From: Candidatus Eiseniibacteriota bacterium
GTDB taxonomy: Bacteria > Orphanbacterota > Orphanbacteria > Orphanbacterales > Orphanbacteraceae
DNA: 64,000 nucleotides
Direction of reading: 5' to 3'
Assembly (NCBI GenBank): GCA_024276995.1
Contig: JAJRWB010000046.1
Span: forward strand, 24,552-88,551
Part shown: positions 46,888 through 55,466 of the stretch, one piece after another
Layout of the letters: each line of letters opens with the position of its first letter
How positions within the stretch are numbered: position 1 is the first letter of the stretch
Translations under genes and position numbers: made by a program
The notes under the pieces: model-generated
Told to the model about the DNA's origin: nothing
Databases searched by the model: none
Seen by the model: the letters and a program-made list of their open reading frames with translations, nothing else

Positions 46888-47601
46888 TCACGAGGCTTCT
46901 TGGCGGTCCTTGACCAGAAGAGTGGTCGGGTCGAGATCGAGCATCAGGTCGGCCAGGTTCTCGTTTTCGTGATCCTTGAGGAGTCGCAACCGGATCGCGC
47001 CGGTACGTGATTCAAGGTAGATCTTCACGCTGAGAAGCGCGTCGAACGGTGCAACGGGATCCGGATACCCGCCGGCGCCTTTTTCCATATCCCTTCGAGA
47101 GAGCGCCGTGAGCCACACCTCGCAGTCGAGTTCGCCGGCGAGTTCCTTGATCGAGGCGATCTCCTTTTCCGTGGCCGAGGCGAAGGGGAAGTTGTCGATC
47201 ATCAGCGCGTCGATGGCGAACTCGGCGTGCTCTTTCAAGAAGCGGGCCACCGCGACGAGACGGTCGACGGAGAAACTCACATCCTTGTACGAGTGGATAT
47301 GGCGGTTCCGCTCCACGGAGAGGCGCACCTCGTCGACCTCTTCGAGGCCGGTGATCTTCGCCAGTTCCACGAAGACTTCGTCGTAGAATCTACGCACCTG
47401 CTCCACCGAATCGTTGATCGCCACATGAAGAACCTTCCGGTCGCGCATCAGGTCATCGAGGGCGATATCGACGAGAAACGCCGTCTTCCCGATCCCCGCG
47501 CGGGAAATGATCACGCCGAGGTTTCCCCGACCGAGCCCGCCGTGGATCGATCTTTCGAAGACCCGGAGGGGGCTGCGTTCATTCACTTCCTTACGATACA
47601 T
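46888..47601 (-). CDS. Small RecA/KaiC-like ATPase encoded with EF-G
   Basis: A 237-residue single-domain P-loop ATPase of the RecA/DnaB/KaiC type. Walker A is AGIGKT (residues 35-40) and a Walker B-like strand reads DALMIDN (about 133-139). A C-terminal beta region ends the protein. AAGGAGGG lies close before the ATG, which is 11 bases inside the end of the EF-G gene, so the two are co-transcribed and perhaps translationally coupled. I do not recognise a named family. A regulator or assembly ATPase is possible, but its task is unknown. Confidence 0.7.
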   Translation of the reverse strand: MYRKEVNERSPLRVFERSIHGGLGRGNLGVIISRAGIGKTAFLVDIALDDLMRDRKVLHVAINDSVEQVRRFYDEVFVELAKITGLEEVDEVRLSVERNRHIHSYKDVSFSVDRLVAVARFLKEHAEFAIDALMIDNFPFASATEKEIASIKELAGELDCEVWLTALSRRDMEKGAGGYPDPVAPFDALLSVKIYLESRTGAIRLRLLKDHENENLADLMLDLDPTTLLVKDRQEAS

Positions 47602-49690
47602 TCCTGCCCTCCTTCTCGTTTCTCGCCTTCCGGATCTCCTCGATTCGCTCCGCCGCGATCTCCTTCGGAACTGGGGCGTAGCGCGAGAATTCCATGGTAA
47701 ATTCCGCCTTCCCCTGGGTGGCCGAGCGAAGGGTGGTGGCGTAACCGAACATTTCCGAGAGGGGAACTTCCGAATCGACACGGACGAAATCCCTCTCGTC
47801 GGTGGTGCCGATCACGATTCCCCTGCGCTGCATCACGGTGCGAAGCATCTCCCCTTGGAATTCGCTCGGTCCCTCGAGGGAGACGTTCATCACCGGTTCG
47901 AGAAGGATCGGTTTCGCCTTCGAGTACGTCTCGCGGAACGCGCCGCGACAGGCCGCTTGGAACGCGGCGTCCGAAGAGTCGACGCTGTGGGAGGCGCCGT
48001 CGTTGAGCACCACGCCGAGACCGACCACCGGGAAACCGACGAGCAGTCCCTCGTCGATCATGCTCCGGAAGCCCTTCTCGCACGCACCGATATACTCGGT
48101 GGGGATGTTGCCTCCCTTCACTTCGCTCTTGAAGGTGAACTCCTCGTCGGGAACAGGATGAAGATAGCCTTCCACGCGGCCGAACTGGCCCGATCCGCCG
48201 GTTTGCTTCTTATGGGTGTAGTTGAACGGCGCCTGCACGGTGATCGTCTCGCGGTAGGCCACCTGTGGCTGGCCGGTGACGACCTCCGCGTTGTATTCAC
48301 GCCTCATCCTTTCGATGTAAACATCGAGGTGGAGTTCCCCCATGCCGGAGATGATCGTCTCTCCGCTCTCCGGATCGGTCTCGGCGATGAATGTCGGATC
48401 CTCGCGCACGAAGCGGGCGAGCGCCTTGGAAAGATTGTCCTGCGCCTTCCGGTCTTTCGGCTTCACCGACAACGAGATCACGGGATCGGGGACGTGCATC
48501 GACGTCATGCTGAATTCGAAACCGGGAGAAAAAAACGTGTCTCCCGAGGCGCAATCGACGCCGAAAAGGGCGACAATATCGCCTCCCGCCGCGGTTTCGA
48601 TCTCCTCCATCTCGTCGGCGTGCATCCGGACGAGCCGTCCGATCCGGGTCTTCTTCCGCGTCCTCGAGTTGATGAGGGTGTCGCTCTTTCGGATCGTTCC
48701 CTGGTAGATGCGGATATACGTCAGCTGTCCGTAAGGCCCGTCCTCGAGCTTGAACGCCAGGGCGAGCACCGGGTCGTCCGGCTGGTTGGTGACGACGTGA
48801 ATCTCTTCGGGCAAATCGAGGGAAATCGCCTCGTTGCGGATCTCCGTCGGACTCGGCAGGTAGCGGACGACGGCGTCGAGCAGTTTCTGCACGCCTTTGT
48901 TCTTGTATGCGCTGCCGCAGAGCACCGGCGTGAGATCGAGGTTGATCGTTCCGGCGCGGATCGCGTCGTGGATCAGCTCCTCGGTGATCGATCCCTCGAG
49001 GATCGCCTCGGTGAGTTCCTCCGAGAAGAGGGAAACCGCGTCGAGCATCGTCTCGCGCGCCTCTTCCGCTTCCGCGGCCATGGAGGGGGGAATCGCGTCC
49101 TCGCGGATCACTTCCCCCTTCTCTCCCTCGAAATAGTACGCCTTCATGGTGACGAGATCGATCACGCCGGCGTGATCCGACTCGAGGCCGATCGGGAGCT
49201 GGAGCATCACGGCGTTGTGTCCGAGCTTCTCGCGCAGCTGGCGGCAGACGCGGATCGGGTTCGCGCCCGAGCGATCGCACTTGTTCACGAAGGCGATGCG
49301 GGGCACGTTGTACCGCTTCATCTGGCGGTCGACGGTGATCGACTGGGACTGCACGCCCGCCACCGAGCAGAGGACGAGCACCGCTCCGTCGAGCACGCGC
49401 AGCGCCCGCTCCACCTCGATGGTGAAATCGACGTGTCCCGGCGTGTCGATGATGTTGACGTGGTGGCCCTTCCACTCGCAGTAGGTCGACGCCGACTGGA
49501 TGGTGATGCCCCGTTCCCGCTCGAGTTCCATCGAGTCCATCTTGGCGCCGACGCCGTCCTTGCCGTTCACGTCGTGGATGTCGTGGATCCGGTTCGTGTA
49601 GTAGAGAATACGCTCGGTGAGCGTCGTCTTGCCCGAATCGATATGCGCGCTGATGCCGATATTCCGGACGTTGGAGATCTGGTGACTCAT
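47591..49690 (-). CDS. fusA: Elongation factor G, mtEFG1/spdEFG1-like
   Basis: A 699-residue translational GTPase. The P-loop reads [19 protein letters not shown] rather than the common bacterial AHIDAGKTTTTER, and [11 protein letters not shown] and [17 protein letters not shown] follow. The serine, threonine-leucine and tyrosine-rich start are traits I associate with mitochondrial EFG1 and the spirochaete/planctomycete spdEFG1 group. All five domains are present, ending in the usual domain IV and V regions. It moves tRNA and mRNA on the ribosome. No other EF-G or ribosomal-protein gene lies nearby, so this copy is outside the normal str operon. It may be an additional EF-G. Confidence 0.9.
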   Translation of the reverse strand: MSHQISNVRNIGISAHIDSGKTTLTERILYYTNRIHDIHDVNGKDGVGAKMDSMELERERGITIQSASTYCEWKGHHVNIIDTPGHVDFTIEVERALRVLDGAVLVLCSVAGVQSQSITVDRQMKRYNVPRIAFVNKCDRSGANPIRVCRQLREKLGHNAVMLQLPIGLESDHAGVIDLVTMKAYYFEGEKGEVIREDAIPPSMAAEAEEARETMLDAVSLFSEELTEAILEGSITEELIHDAIRAGTINLDLTPVLCGSAYKNKGVQKLLDAVVRYLPSPTEIRNEAISLDLPEEIHVVTNQPDDPVLALAFKLEDGPYGQLTYIRIYQGTIRKSDTLINSRTRKKTRIGRLVRMHADEMEEIETAAGGDIVALFGVDCASGDTFFSPGFEFSMTSMHVPDPVISLSVKPKDRKAQDNLSKALARFVREDPTFIAETDPESGETIISGMGELHLDVYIERMRREYNAEVVTGQPQVAYRETITVQAPFNYTHKKQTGGSGQFGRVEGYLHPVPDEEFTFKSEVKGGNIPTEYIGACEKGFRSMIDEGLLVGFPVVGLGVVLNDGASHSVDSSDAAFQAACRGAFRETYSKAKPILLEPVMNVSLEGPSEFQGEMLRTVMQRRGIVIGTTDERDFVRVDSEVPLSEMFGYATTLRSATQGKAEFTMEFSRYAPVPKEIAAERIEEIRKARNEKEGRNVS

Positions 49691-49729
49691 CTTTCCGTTC
49701 CCGCCGCCGGCCGGTGTCAAGAGAAAGCC

Positions 49730-49786
49730 CCCGGCCGCCGGCCGGGAGCCGTTTTTCAGAAGTCCCGGGGCCGGCCTGTTCTGAAA
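49730..49786 (-). promoter_or_regulatory. Two hairpins in the fusA leader, one terminator-like
   Basis: On the - strand the leader first forms a stem from an 8-bp perfect repeat TTTCAGAA/TTCTGAAA (49754-49761 with 49779-49786). It then has a GC hairpin with arms 49730-49736/49740-49746, followed by CTTTCTCTT. The second resembles a rho-independent terminator and lies about 40 bases before the start codon. This could be an attenuator; no ligand-binding fold was recognised. Confidence 0.4.
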
Positions 49787-49850
49787 GGGTACGACTTCCG
49801 CTCGCCCCCCCGGGAACGCCCGGGGCGGGCTATTTCGAATCAAGCACTTT

Positions 49851-49879
49851 ATTATAGGGTATCCCGGCGGCAAAAACAA
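49851..49879 (-). promoter_or_regulatory. Strong sigma70-type promoter of fusA
   Basis: On the - strand, TTGTTT (49874-49879), exactly 17 bases, perfect TATAAT (49851-49856). Transcription would start near 49844 and give a leader of about 155 nt before the EF-G start codon. Confidence 0.65.
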
Positions 49880-49927
49880 CAATTCTTTTGCATTTGCGGT
49901 CCACCTCCGAAACGGGCGCGGGCGCGG

Positions 49928-51694
49928 TCAGCGACGGGCGATTCCCGCGGGAGATCCCCCTTTGCGCGGATCGCAGGCCGCCTCGTAGCCGCCGGAGCGC
50001 TCGCGGATCAGCTGTACGGCGCCCACCGTCTCGATCGCCTTGAGGGTGTGTCCCTTTCCGAAGAGGTCCGCCTGCAGTTTCCTGTCGCGCAGCCCCCTTT
50101 CGAGGAAGAGTTTGTCGGGCACCCATTGGTGATGGAAACGCGGTGCGGCCACCGCGTCGCCGGCGCTCATGTCGAAGAGGATCACGTTCAGAATCGCCTC
50201 GGCGGTGCCGCTGATGATGCGCGGCCCTCCCGATGCGCCGGCGATCACTTCCACCGCGCCGTCCTTCAGGAGGATCGTCGGCGACATACTCGACAACGGT
50301 CGCTTCCAGGGTCCCGGGAGATTCCGGTCTGATTGCTCCAATCCATAGACATTCCGCGTCTTTCGGCGGGTGAGGAAATCGTCCATCTCGTTGTTCAGCA
50401 CAAAGCCGAACGGCGCCGCCGCGATCCGGCTGCCGAAGTACATGTTGATCGTCTCGGTGCACGCCACGGCGTTGCCGTCGCCGTCGATCACCGAGAGGTG
50501 GCTCGTTCCGTGGTCGTCGTCGCCGGGCGCCTTCGTGCCGTACGTTTCCGGCCGCCCGGTGCGCTTCATGTCGATCCGTTGCGCCAAGTCGCTGATGTAA
50601 CTTTCCGACGTGAGCCGCGCCACCGGCACGTCGACGAAGGCGGCGTCGGCGAGGTAGCGCGCCCTGTCGGCGAAGGCGTGCTTCATCGCCTCGGTGACGA
50701 GGTGGATGTACGCCGCCCCGTCGGGGGCGGCCCCTTCGAGACGGTCGGGAAAACGCTCGAGAATGCCGAAGATCTGCTGGAGCGCTACGCCGCCGCTCGA
50801 CGGCGGGGGCATCGTGATCAGCTGTCTGCCGAAGGCCTCCCCCACGAGGGGATTCGTCTCGACGACGTTGAACGTGCGGATATCCCCGGCGCCCATCTCC
50901 CCCCGGCGCCGCCGGACCGCCTTGACCACCTCCGCGCCGATCGGCCCGCCGTAGAAAGCCTTCACGCCGCCGGCGGCGATCCTCCGGAGCGCTTCCGCCT
51001 GCTCCGGGTTCTTGAGCACCATCCCTTCGCGGATCGTTCCCTCCTTGAGGAGGCTCTTCCAGACGAAGGGATAGCGTTCTTTCCGCGACGGTTCCGATTC
51101 GTACCACGCCGTCACCGACCGACCGACCTTCTCGTAGTTCGCGTCGGCCTCGAACCCGCCCCGGGCCGCCTCGATGGCGGGGGCGAGGACGGTGGCGCGA
51201 TCGAGTGTGCCGTACTGTTCGAGCGCGTAGAGGAGTCCCGCCACGGTTCCGGGAACTCCGACCGAGCGACCGGAGTAACGGATGGTGAACGAGTCGGCGT
51301 CGATTTTTTCGAAGTAGTCCGGCCCCACGCGCCGTGGAGCGTACTCCCTATAATCGATGGCGATCGGCCGCGACGGTTCGCCCCCCTTCCCCGCCAGGTA
51401 GATCACCATGAAACCCCCGCCGCCGAGTCCGCACGAGTAGGGTCGCACCACGGAGAGGGTGAAGCTCGCGGCGACCGCCGCGTCGACGGCGTTTCCTCCC
51501 GCCTCGAGCATCCGTTTTCCCGCTTCCGACGCGGCGGCATGGTCGGCGGCGACCACGCCGCCGTCGTAGATCGTCTCTTCGGCGGCGGGCGAATCGAAGG
51601 GCGTGAAGAGGAGAAAGAGAAAGGCGGTGAGGGCAATGAGCGCCCGTGGGGCGGTTCGCACTCTCTGTGAATTCCGGCCGGTTCCGGTTGCCAT
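49928..51694 (-). CDS. ggt: Gamma-glutamyltransferase
   Basis: A 588-residue N-terminal nucleophile hydrolase. It is exported by a signal peptide (about residues 10-36). Self-cleavage would occur before Thr397 in DDHGTSHLSV to make the two subunits; MPPPSSGG, about 85 residues earlier, is a family motif. It transfers the gamma-glutamyl group of glutathione and similar peptides in the periplasm. GGAGA precedes the ATG at 51694. It fits the many peptidases of this region. Confidence 0.9.
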   Translation of the reverse strand: MATGTGRNSQRVRTAPRALIALTAFLFLLFTPFDSPAAEETIYDGGVVAADHAAASEAGKRMLEAGGNAVDAAVAASFTLSVVRPYSCGLGGGGFMVIYLAGKGGEPSRPIAIDYREYAPRRVGPDYFEKIDADSFTIRYSGRSVGVPGTVAGLLYALEQYGTLDRATVLAPAIEAARGGFEADANYEKVGRSVTAWYESEPSRKERYPFVWKSLLKEGTIREGMVLKNPEQAEALRRIAAGGVKAFYGGPIGAEVVKAVRRRRGEMGAGDIRTFNVVETNPLVGEAFGRQLITMPPPSSGGVALQQIFGILERFPDRLEGAAPDGAAYIHLVTEAMKHAFADRARYLADAAFVDVPVARLTSESYISDLAQRIDMKRTGRPETYGTKAPGDDDHGTSHLSVIDGDGNAVACTETINMYFGSRIAAAPFGFVLNNEMDDFLTRRKTRNVYGLEQSDRNLPGPWKRPLSSMSPTILLKDGAVEVIAGASGGPRIISGTAEAILNVILFDMSAGDAVAAPRFHHQWVPDKLFLERGLRDRKLQADLFGKGHTLKAIETVGAVQLIRERSGGYEAACDPRKGGSPAGIARR

Positions 51695-51791
51695 GGGTCT
51701 CCGATCGTCGATCGAGGGGTGGTTCGGCGCGAGTATCGCCGCCACACCGGGGCATGTCAAGAAACGGGGTTTCGTGTTCGTTCGGGCGGTC

Positions 51792-54734
51792 TCAGCGCCT
51801 TTCGCCGGCGTCGGGCGTTTCCCCGGCCACGGCGCCGAGACGGGCCATCCCGGCGCGGGCCACCGGGTTCGCCGGGTCGGCGCCCAGGGCACGCGTATAG
51901 TAATCGAGGGCATCCCGCTTTCGCCCGAGTTGCTCCGCCGTTACGCCGAGATAGGTGTTCACTACACCCGGCTCCTCGCCGAGGCGGCGCGCTTCGCGGA
52001 AGCTCGTCTCCGCTTCCTCGGGCGATCCGGCCTGGAGGAGCGCGCTCCCCTTGAGGAAGTGGGCCGTCGCCGAGGTGGGATCCCTTTCGAGTACCTCCTC
52101 GAGCCGGCCGAGCGCCAGGGCGGCGAGGTTGCTGTTTCCCTCCCGCGCCGCGCGGAGGAGAAGGATCCTCGCCCGCACATTTCCCACGCCCGTCGAGTCG
52201 GCGTCCGCCCCTTCCTCCTCGAGGGCGAGTTCGGCGCGCGCCCCGTCGAGGTCCCATGCGCGCACCGCGCCCTCGGCGAGACGGAGGTGTTCGTGCGGGA
52301 TCCCCCGGTAGATTTTCTGTCGCTGGCGAAGACGGAAGAGGAGCTTCCTGTTCGCTTCTCCTTCCGACGAATGGAGGTGTTTCGGCGCCGAGAATTCGAG
52401 CAACATGTTGTCGTCCGTGTTGAGCTTCGCCAAGCGGATCGTGTCGGGCAGCGCCTCCTCCTCGATGGGGAAAAGGTAGAGCGCGAGCAGATCGTAGAGC
52501 CCCGGGAGGGAGAGGGCTTTCATCTTCGCCCGGTTTCCCGGCCGGTCCATCCGCGCTTCGATCGTGTCGAAGTCGAACCGGATCGGTGAGCGGCTCCCAA
52601 GGAGTACGAGGTCGCCGGGCTGCGTTTCGAAAACCTCCACATGTTCGAACACGCTGCGGTACGTGTTGAGCAGCGCGAGGAGATCGGCGGTGGCCATCCC
52701 GTAGCAGTGGAACCACTGGGCGAGAATCCCGTCCTTCCTGAGCCGGTCGCGCAGCAGCGTGAACGCTTCGTATGTGAATAGGTTGTTCACCCCGGAGATC
52801 CACGGATTCGACGGTTCGGAGACGATCACGTCGAACCGCCTTTCGGTGGAGAGGAGGTAGTTCCGCGCGTCGGTGATCCGCACCGACACGGCCCGGTTCT
52901 CGAGCAGGTTTTCGTTCCACCGCCGGAAGAACTTCGACGCTTCGATCATTTTCTCCTCCAACTCGGCCACCGTCACCGAACGGGCGCCCTGGGAGAGGAC
53001 GTTTCCCGCCGAAATCCCGCTGGCGAGGCCGATGACGAGGGCATCGCGCGGGTCGGGGTGAAGGAGCATCGGGAGCTGCCCGAGAAGGACCTGGGTCCGC
53101 TGGTCGCCTCCCGACGAGGCGTCGGTCTTCCCGTTCGTCTGCAAGGTGAGCGTGTTTCCCCGTCGCCTCACGGTGATCGTCGAGGAGAGCCCTTCGGCGT
53201 AAAAAAGCAGATCCGTTCCCTTTACGAACGGTTCGAGGCGCTTTTTTCCGGCGGCCGCGTTCAGCATGCCCCTCTGGAAGGGGCCGATGGTCATGGTGTT
53301 CTCATCCCACAGCGGCGCGCCGGAGATCATCTTCGCCCCGGCGAGAACGACTATCACGGCCGTGGCGGTGAGGGCGACGGCCCGCCGGGAGTTCGACCGC
53401 TTCGCCCGGAGGAGGAAGACGATGCCGAGAAGCGCGTTCGTCCCGGCGAGAAGGAGGAGCGCCATCCGGATTCCGGCGAACGGGATGAGAAGGAAACCGC
53501 CGAGGAACGATCCCGCGATCGCCCCCACGGTATTGAAGGCGTAAATCGTTCCCACGCTCTTCGAAAGAGGTTCGCCCCGGCGTCGAAAAAGATCGGCGGC
53601 GACGGGAAAGGTGCCTCCCATGGCGAGCGCCGGGAGGAGCATGGTCGACAAGATCAGCGGGACGGCCGCGAAGAACTCGCCCGGCGCGGTGTTGCCGATG
53701 AGAGAGTGGAGTCGAATGAACCACCAGGGAAAGCGGGAGAAGAGGAACATCGCCCCGATCGACGCGAGGGCGATCCCCAGCTGGAGGGTACCGAAGAGGA
53801 GGACGCGGTCACCTTCGTGCCGGAGGAATCGGCCGGCCAGCGCGCTCCCCCCCGCGAGGCCCGCGAGAAACGCTGTCAGCATGAGGGAGAAGGCATACAC
53901 CGACGGGCCGACGATCAGCACGAGCACGCGGGTCCAGACCACTTCGCAAGCGAGGGAGACGGCACCGGAGCAGGCGAACGCCCAGGCGATCACCGCGCGG
54001 CCTTCTTGCGCACCCGCGGTGCGTCCACCCGACGCCGTGCCGTCCGTCTCTTCGCCGGCCGGCGCCGGGACCGGTCTCTTTTCGCGTCGTTTCGCCTCCG
54101 CGGCGCCGAGCACGATCAGGATCGCCGCGACCGCCAGGTTCACCGCCGCGGTGGAGACGATCGTCCCGTGGACGCCGAGCACCGGGAGGAGGAGGAAGCC
54201 GGCGAGGAGCGTTCCCGCCACGGCGCCCGCCGTGTTGATGCTGTAGAGCAGCGCCACGCCGTCCCCGCCGCGACATCCCTCGTCCGGGCGGTTCCACCAC
54301 CGGATGACCACCGGGAGAGTCCCCCCCATGAGGCAGGTGGGGGGGAGGAGCGTTGCGGCGGCGAGAACGAAGCGGATCATTCCGGTGAGCACCACGCGAT
54401 CGCCGAGACCGAGGATGTGGTGGAGAAAGAGGAAGAGCGACTGCAGGGTGCCGAAGATGGCGGGTACCGAAAGCGCATAGAGGGCGACGAGCCCCTCGAT
54501 GAAACCGTAGACGAGCAGCGGCGTTCGGTGACGGGCGATCTTCCTGCCGAAGAGGAATGAGCCGAGGGCGAGCCCCCCCATGAACGCACCGAGCACCGTG
54601 GCCACGGCGAACGACGCGACGCCGAAGACGAGGCTCAGCATCCGGCTCCAAACCACTTCGTAGACGAGTCCGGCCGCGCCGGAAAGGAAGAAGCACGACA
54701 GAACGATCGTCCGTGCGCGCTCCGTCAAGCACAC
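51792..54734 (-). CDS. Membrane-bound spermidine synthase-like protein with TPR tail
   Basis: A 980-residue protein. Residues about 5-500 hold two sets of membrane helices, each opening with a similar GAAGLVYEVVWSRML / GAVSLACEVVWTRVL stretch, so the membrane half seems duplicated. Residues about 530-800 are a spermidine-synthase-type methyltransferase-like fold with GLASGISAG and a SEPSNPWISGV motif. TPR-like helices (about 830-980) end it. The actual reaction is unknown; in related proteins polyamine synthesis has not been shown. The GTG at 54734 has GAGAGGCG upstream and lies 10 bases after the YIP1-family gene. Confidence 0.78.
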   Translation of the reverse strand: MCLTERARTIVLSCFFLSGAAGLVYEVVWSRMLSLVFGVASFAVATVLGAFMGGLALGSFLFGRKIARHRTPLLVYGFIEGLVALYALSVPAIFGTLQSLFLFLHHILGLGDRVVLTGMIRFVLAAATLLPPTCLMGGTLPVVIRWWNRPDEGCRGGDGVALLYSINTAGAVAGTLLAGFLLLPVLGVHGTIVSTAAVNLAVAAILIVLGAAEAKRREKRPVPAPAGEETDGTASGGRTAGAQEGRAVIAWAFACSGAVSLACEVVWTRVLVLIVGPSVYAFSLMLTAFLAGLAGGSALAGRFLRHEGDRVLLFGTLQLGIALASIGAMFLFSRFPWWFIRLHSLIGNTAPGEFFAAVPLILSTMLLPALAMGGTFPVAADLFRRRGEPLSKSVGTIYAFNTVGAIAGSFLGGFLLIPFAGIRMALLLLAGTNALLGIVFLLRAKRSNSRRAVALTATAVIVVLAGAKMISGAPLWDENTMTIGPFQRGMLNAAAGKKRLEPFVKGTDLLFYAEGLSSTITVRRRGNTLTLQTNGKTDASSGGDQRTQVLLGQLPMLLHPDPRDALVIGLASGISAGNVLSQGARSVTVAELEEKMIEASKFFRRWNENLLENRAVSVRITDARNYLLSTERRFDVIVSEPSNPWISGVNNLFTYEAFTLLRDRLRKDGILAQWFHCYGMATADLLALLNTYRSVFEHVEVFETQPGDLVLLGSRSPIRFDFDTIEARMDRPGNRAKMKALSLPGLYDLLALYLFPIEEEALPDTIRLAKLNTDDNMLLEFSAPKHLHSSEGEANRKLLFRLRQRQKIYRGIPHEHLRLAEGAVRAWDLDGARAELALEEEGADADSTGVGNVRARILLLRAAREGNSNLAALALGRLEEVLERDPTSATAHFLKGSALLQAGSPEEAETSFREARRLGEEPGVVNTYLGVTAEQLGRKRDALDYYTRALGADPANPVARAGMARLGAVAGETPDAGERR

Positions 54735-54744
54735 ACCGCCTCTC

Positions 54745-55287
54745 TCAGGCGCCGGCGGCGCGACCGGCGAGGAGGATCGGCGCCACCGCGATGAGGAAGA
54801 AGGCGATTGCATTGGCGATGAAGCCGATGACGCACACCGCGATCGCCCTGCCGGTGCTCGAGTAGTCGAGCGCCTGCCGCACGGCGACGATCATCGCCAC
54901 GAGCATCCAGGCGCTCGCGATGAGCGAGACGATTCCGCCGAGAAGCGGCAGGGCCGAGACGATTCGCAGCACCCCCGGGGAACTGGCGAACCCGGTGGTG
55001 CGAAGGAGTTCGCCGAAATCGGATTTCGTTTCCGGCTCGGGGAGGAGGCGGGTCCCGATAATATACATGATAAATGCCCAGAGAAACCAGCCGGCGAGTG
55101 CTCCTGTGAGCGAGAGGAAGAGCGCGGTGATCCCTCCGGCGGGAAACGAACCGACGCCGGCAGCGGCGCTCGAAACGATCACGGCCGCCATCGCCTGCCC
55201 GATGGCGCCCCGATCCGCTTCCACTTCCTCGTAAAGGGTGGTATCGAGCCTTGCGGCCCGGATCATCCGTTCGGTCAGTTGAGACAT
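54745..55287 (-). CDS. YIP1-family membrane protein
   Basis: A 180-residue protein with about five membrane helices and a soluble N-terminal segment of some 30 residues. The pattern LVRTTGFASSPG-like (here LLRTTGFASSPGVL) before a helix is typical of the YIP1 family. Its function in bacteria is unknown. It starts at ATG 55287 and ends 10 bases before the spermidine synthase-like gene, so the two probably share a transcript. Confidence 0.75.
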   Translation of the reverse strand: MSQLTERMIRAARLDTTLYEEVEADRGAIGQAMAAVIVSSAAAGVGSFPAGGITALFLSLTGALAGWFLWAFIMYIIGTRLLPEPETKSDFGELLRTTGFASSPGVLRIVSALPLLGGIVSLIASAWMLVAMIVAVRQALDYSSTGRAIAVCVIGFIANAIAFFLIAVAPILLAGRAAGA

Positions 55288-55417
55288 ACCAGGGAACCCC
55301 TTCCGATGCGTCTCGATCCCCCCCGGTCCGCCGTTTCGAATCGTAGCGGAACGACGGTGTCGAGTCAACTTCCCGCGACAGGGGGTGACGCATGGGCGGT
55401 GGAGGGAAAATGAGCCG

Positions 55418-55446
55418 TTGTTTCCCGGACGGCCGGTCATTATGAT
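55418..55446 (+). promoter_or_regulatory. Sigma70-type promoter of the Lon-like gene
   Basis: TTGTTT (55418-55423), exactly 17 bases, TATGAT (55441-55446). The transcript would start about 14 bases before the ATG, so the leader is very short. The -35 is identical to that of fusA. Confidence 0.55.
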
Positions 55447-55466
55447 GAATAGGATGGACGTCGGGC

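Noticed and set aside
47507-50332. A 941-residue open frame on the + strand across the ATPase, fusA and ggt genes
   Set aside because: It is antisense to three well-supported genes, is dominated by His, Arg, Asp and Val, and has no domain or ribosome-binding site. GC-rich codon bias leaves such frames open.
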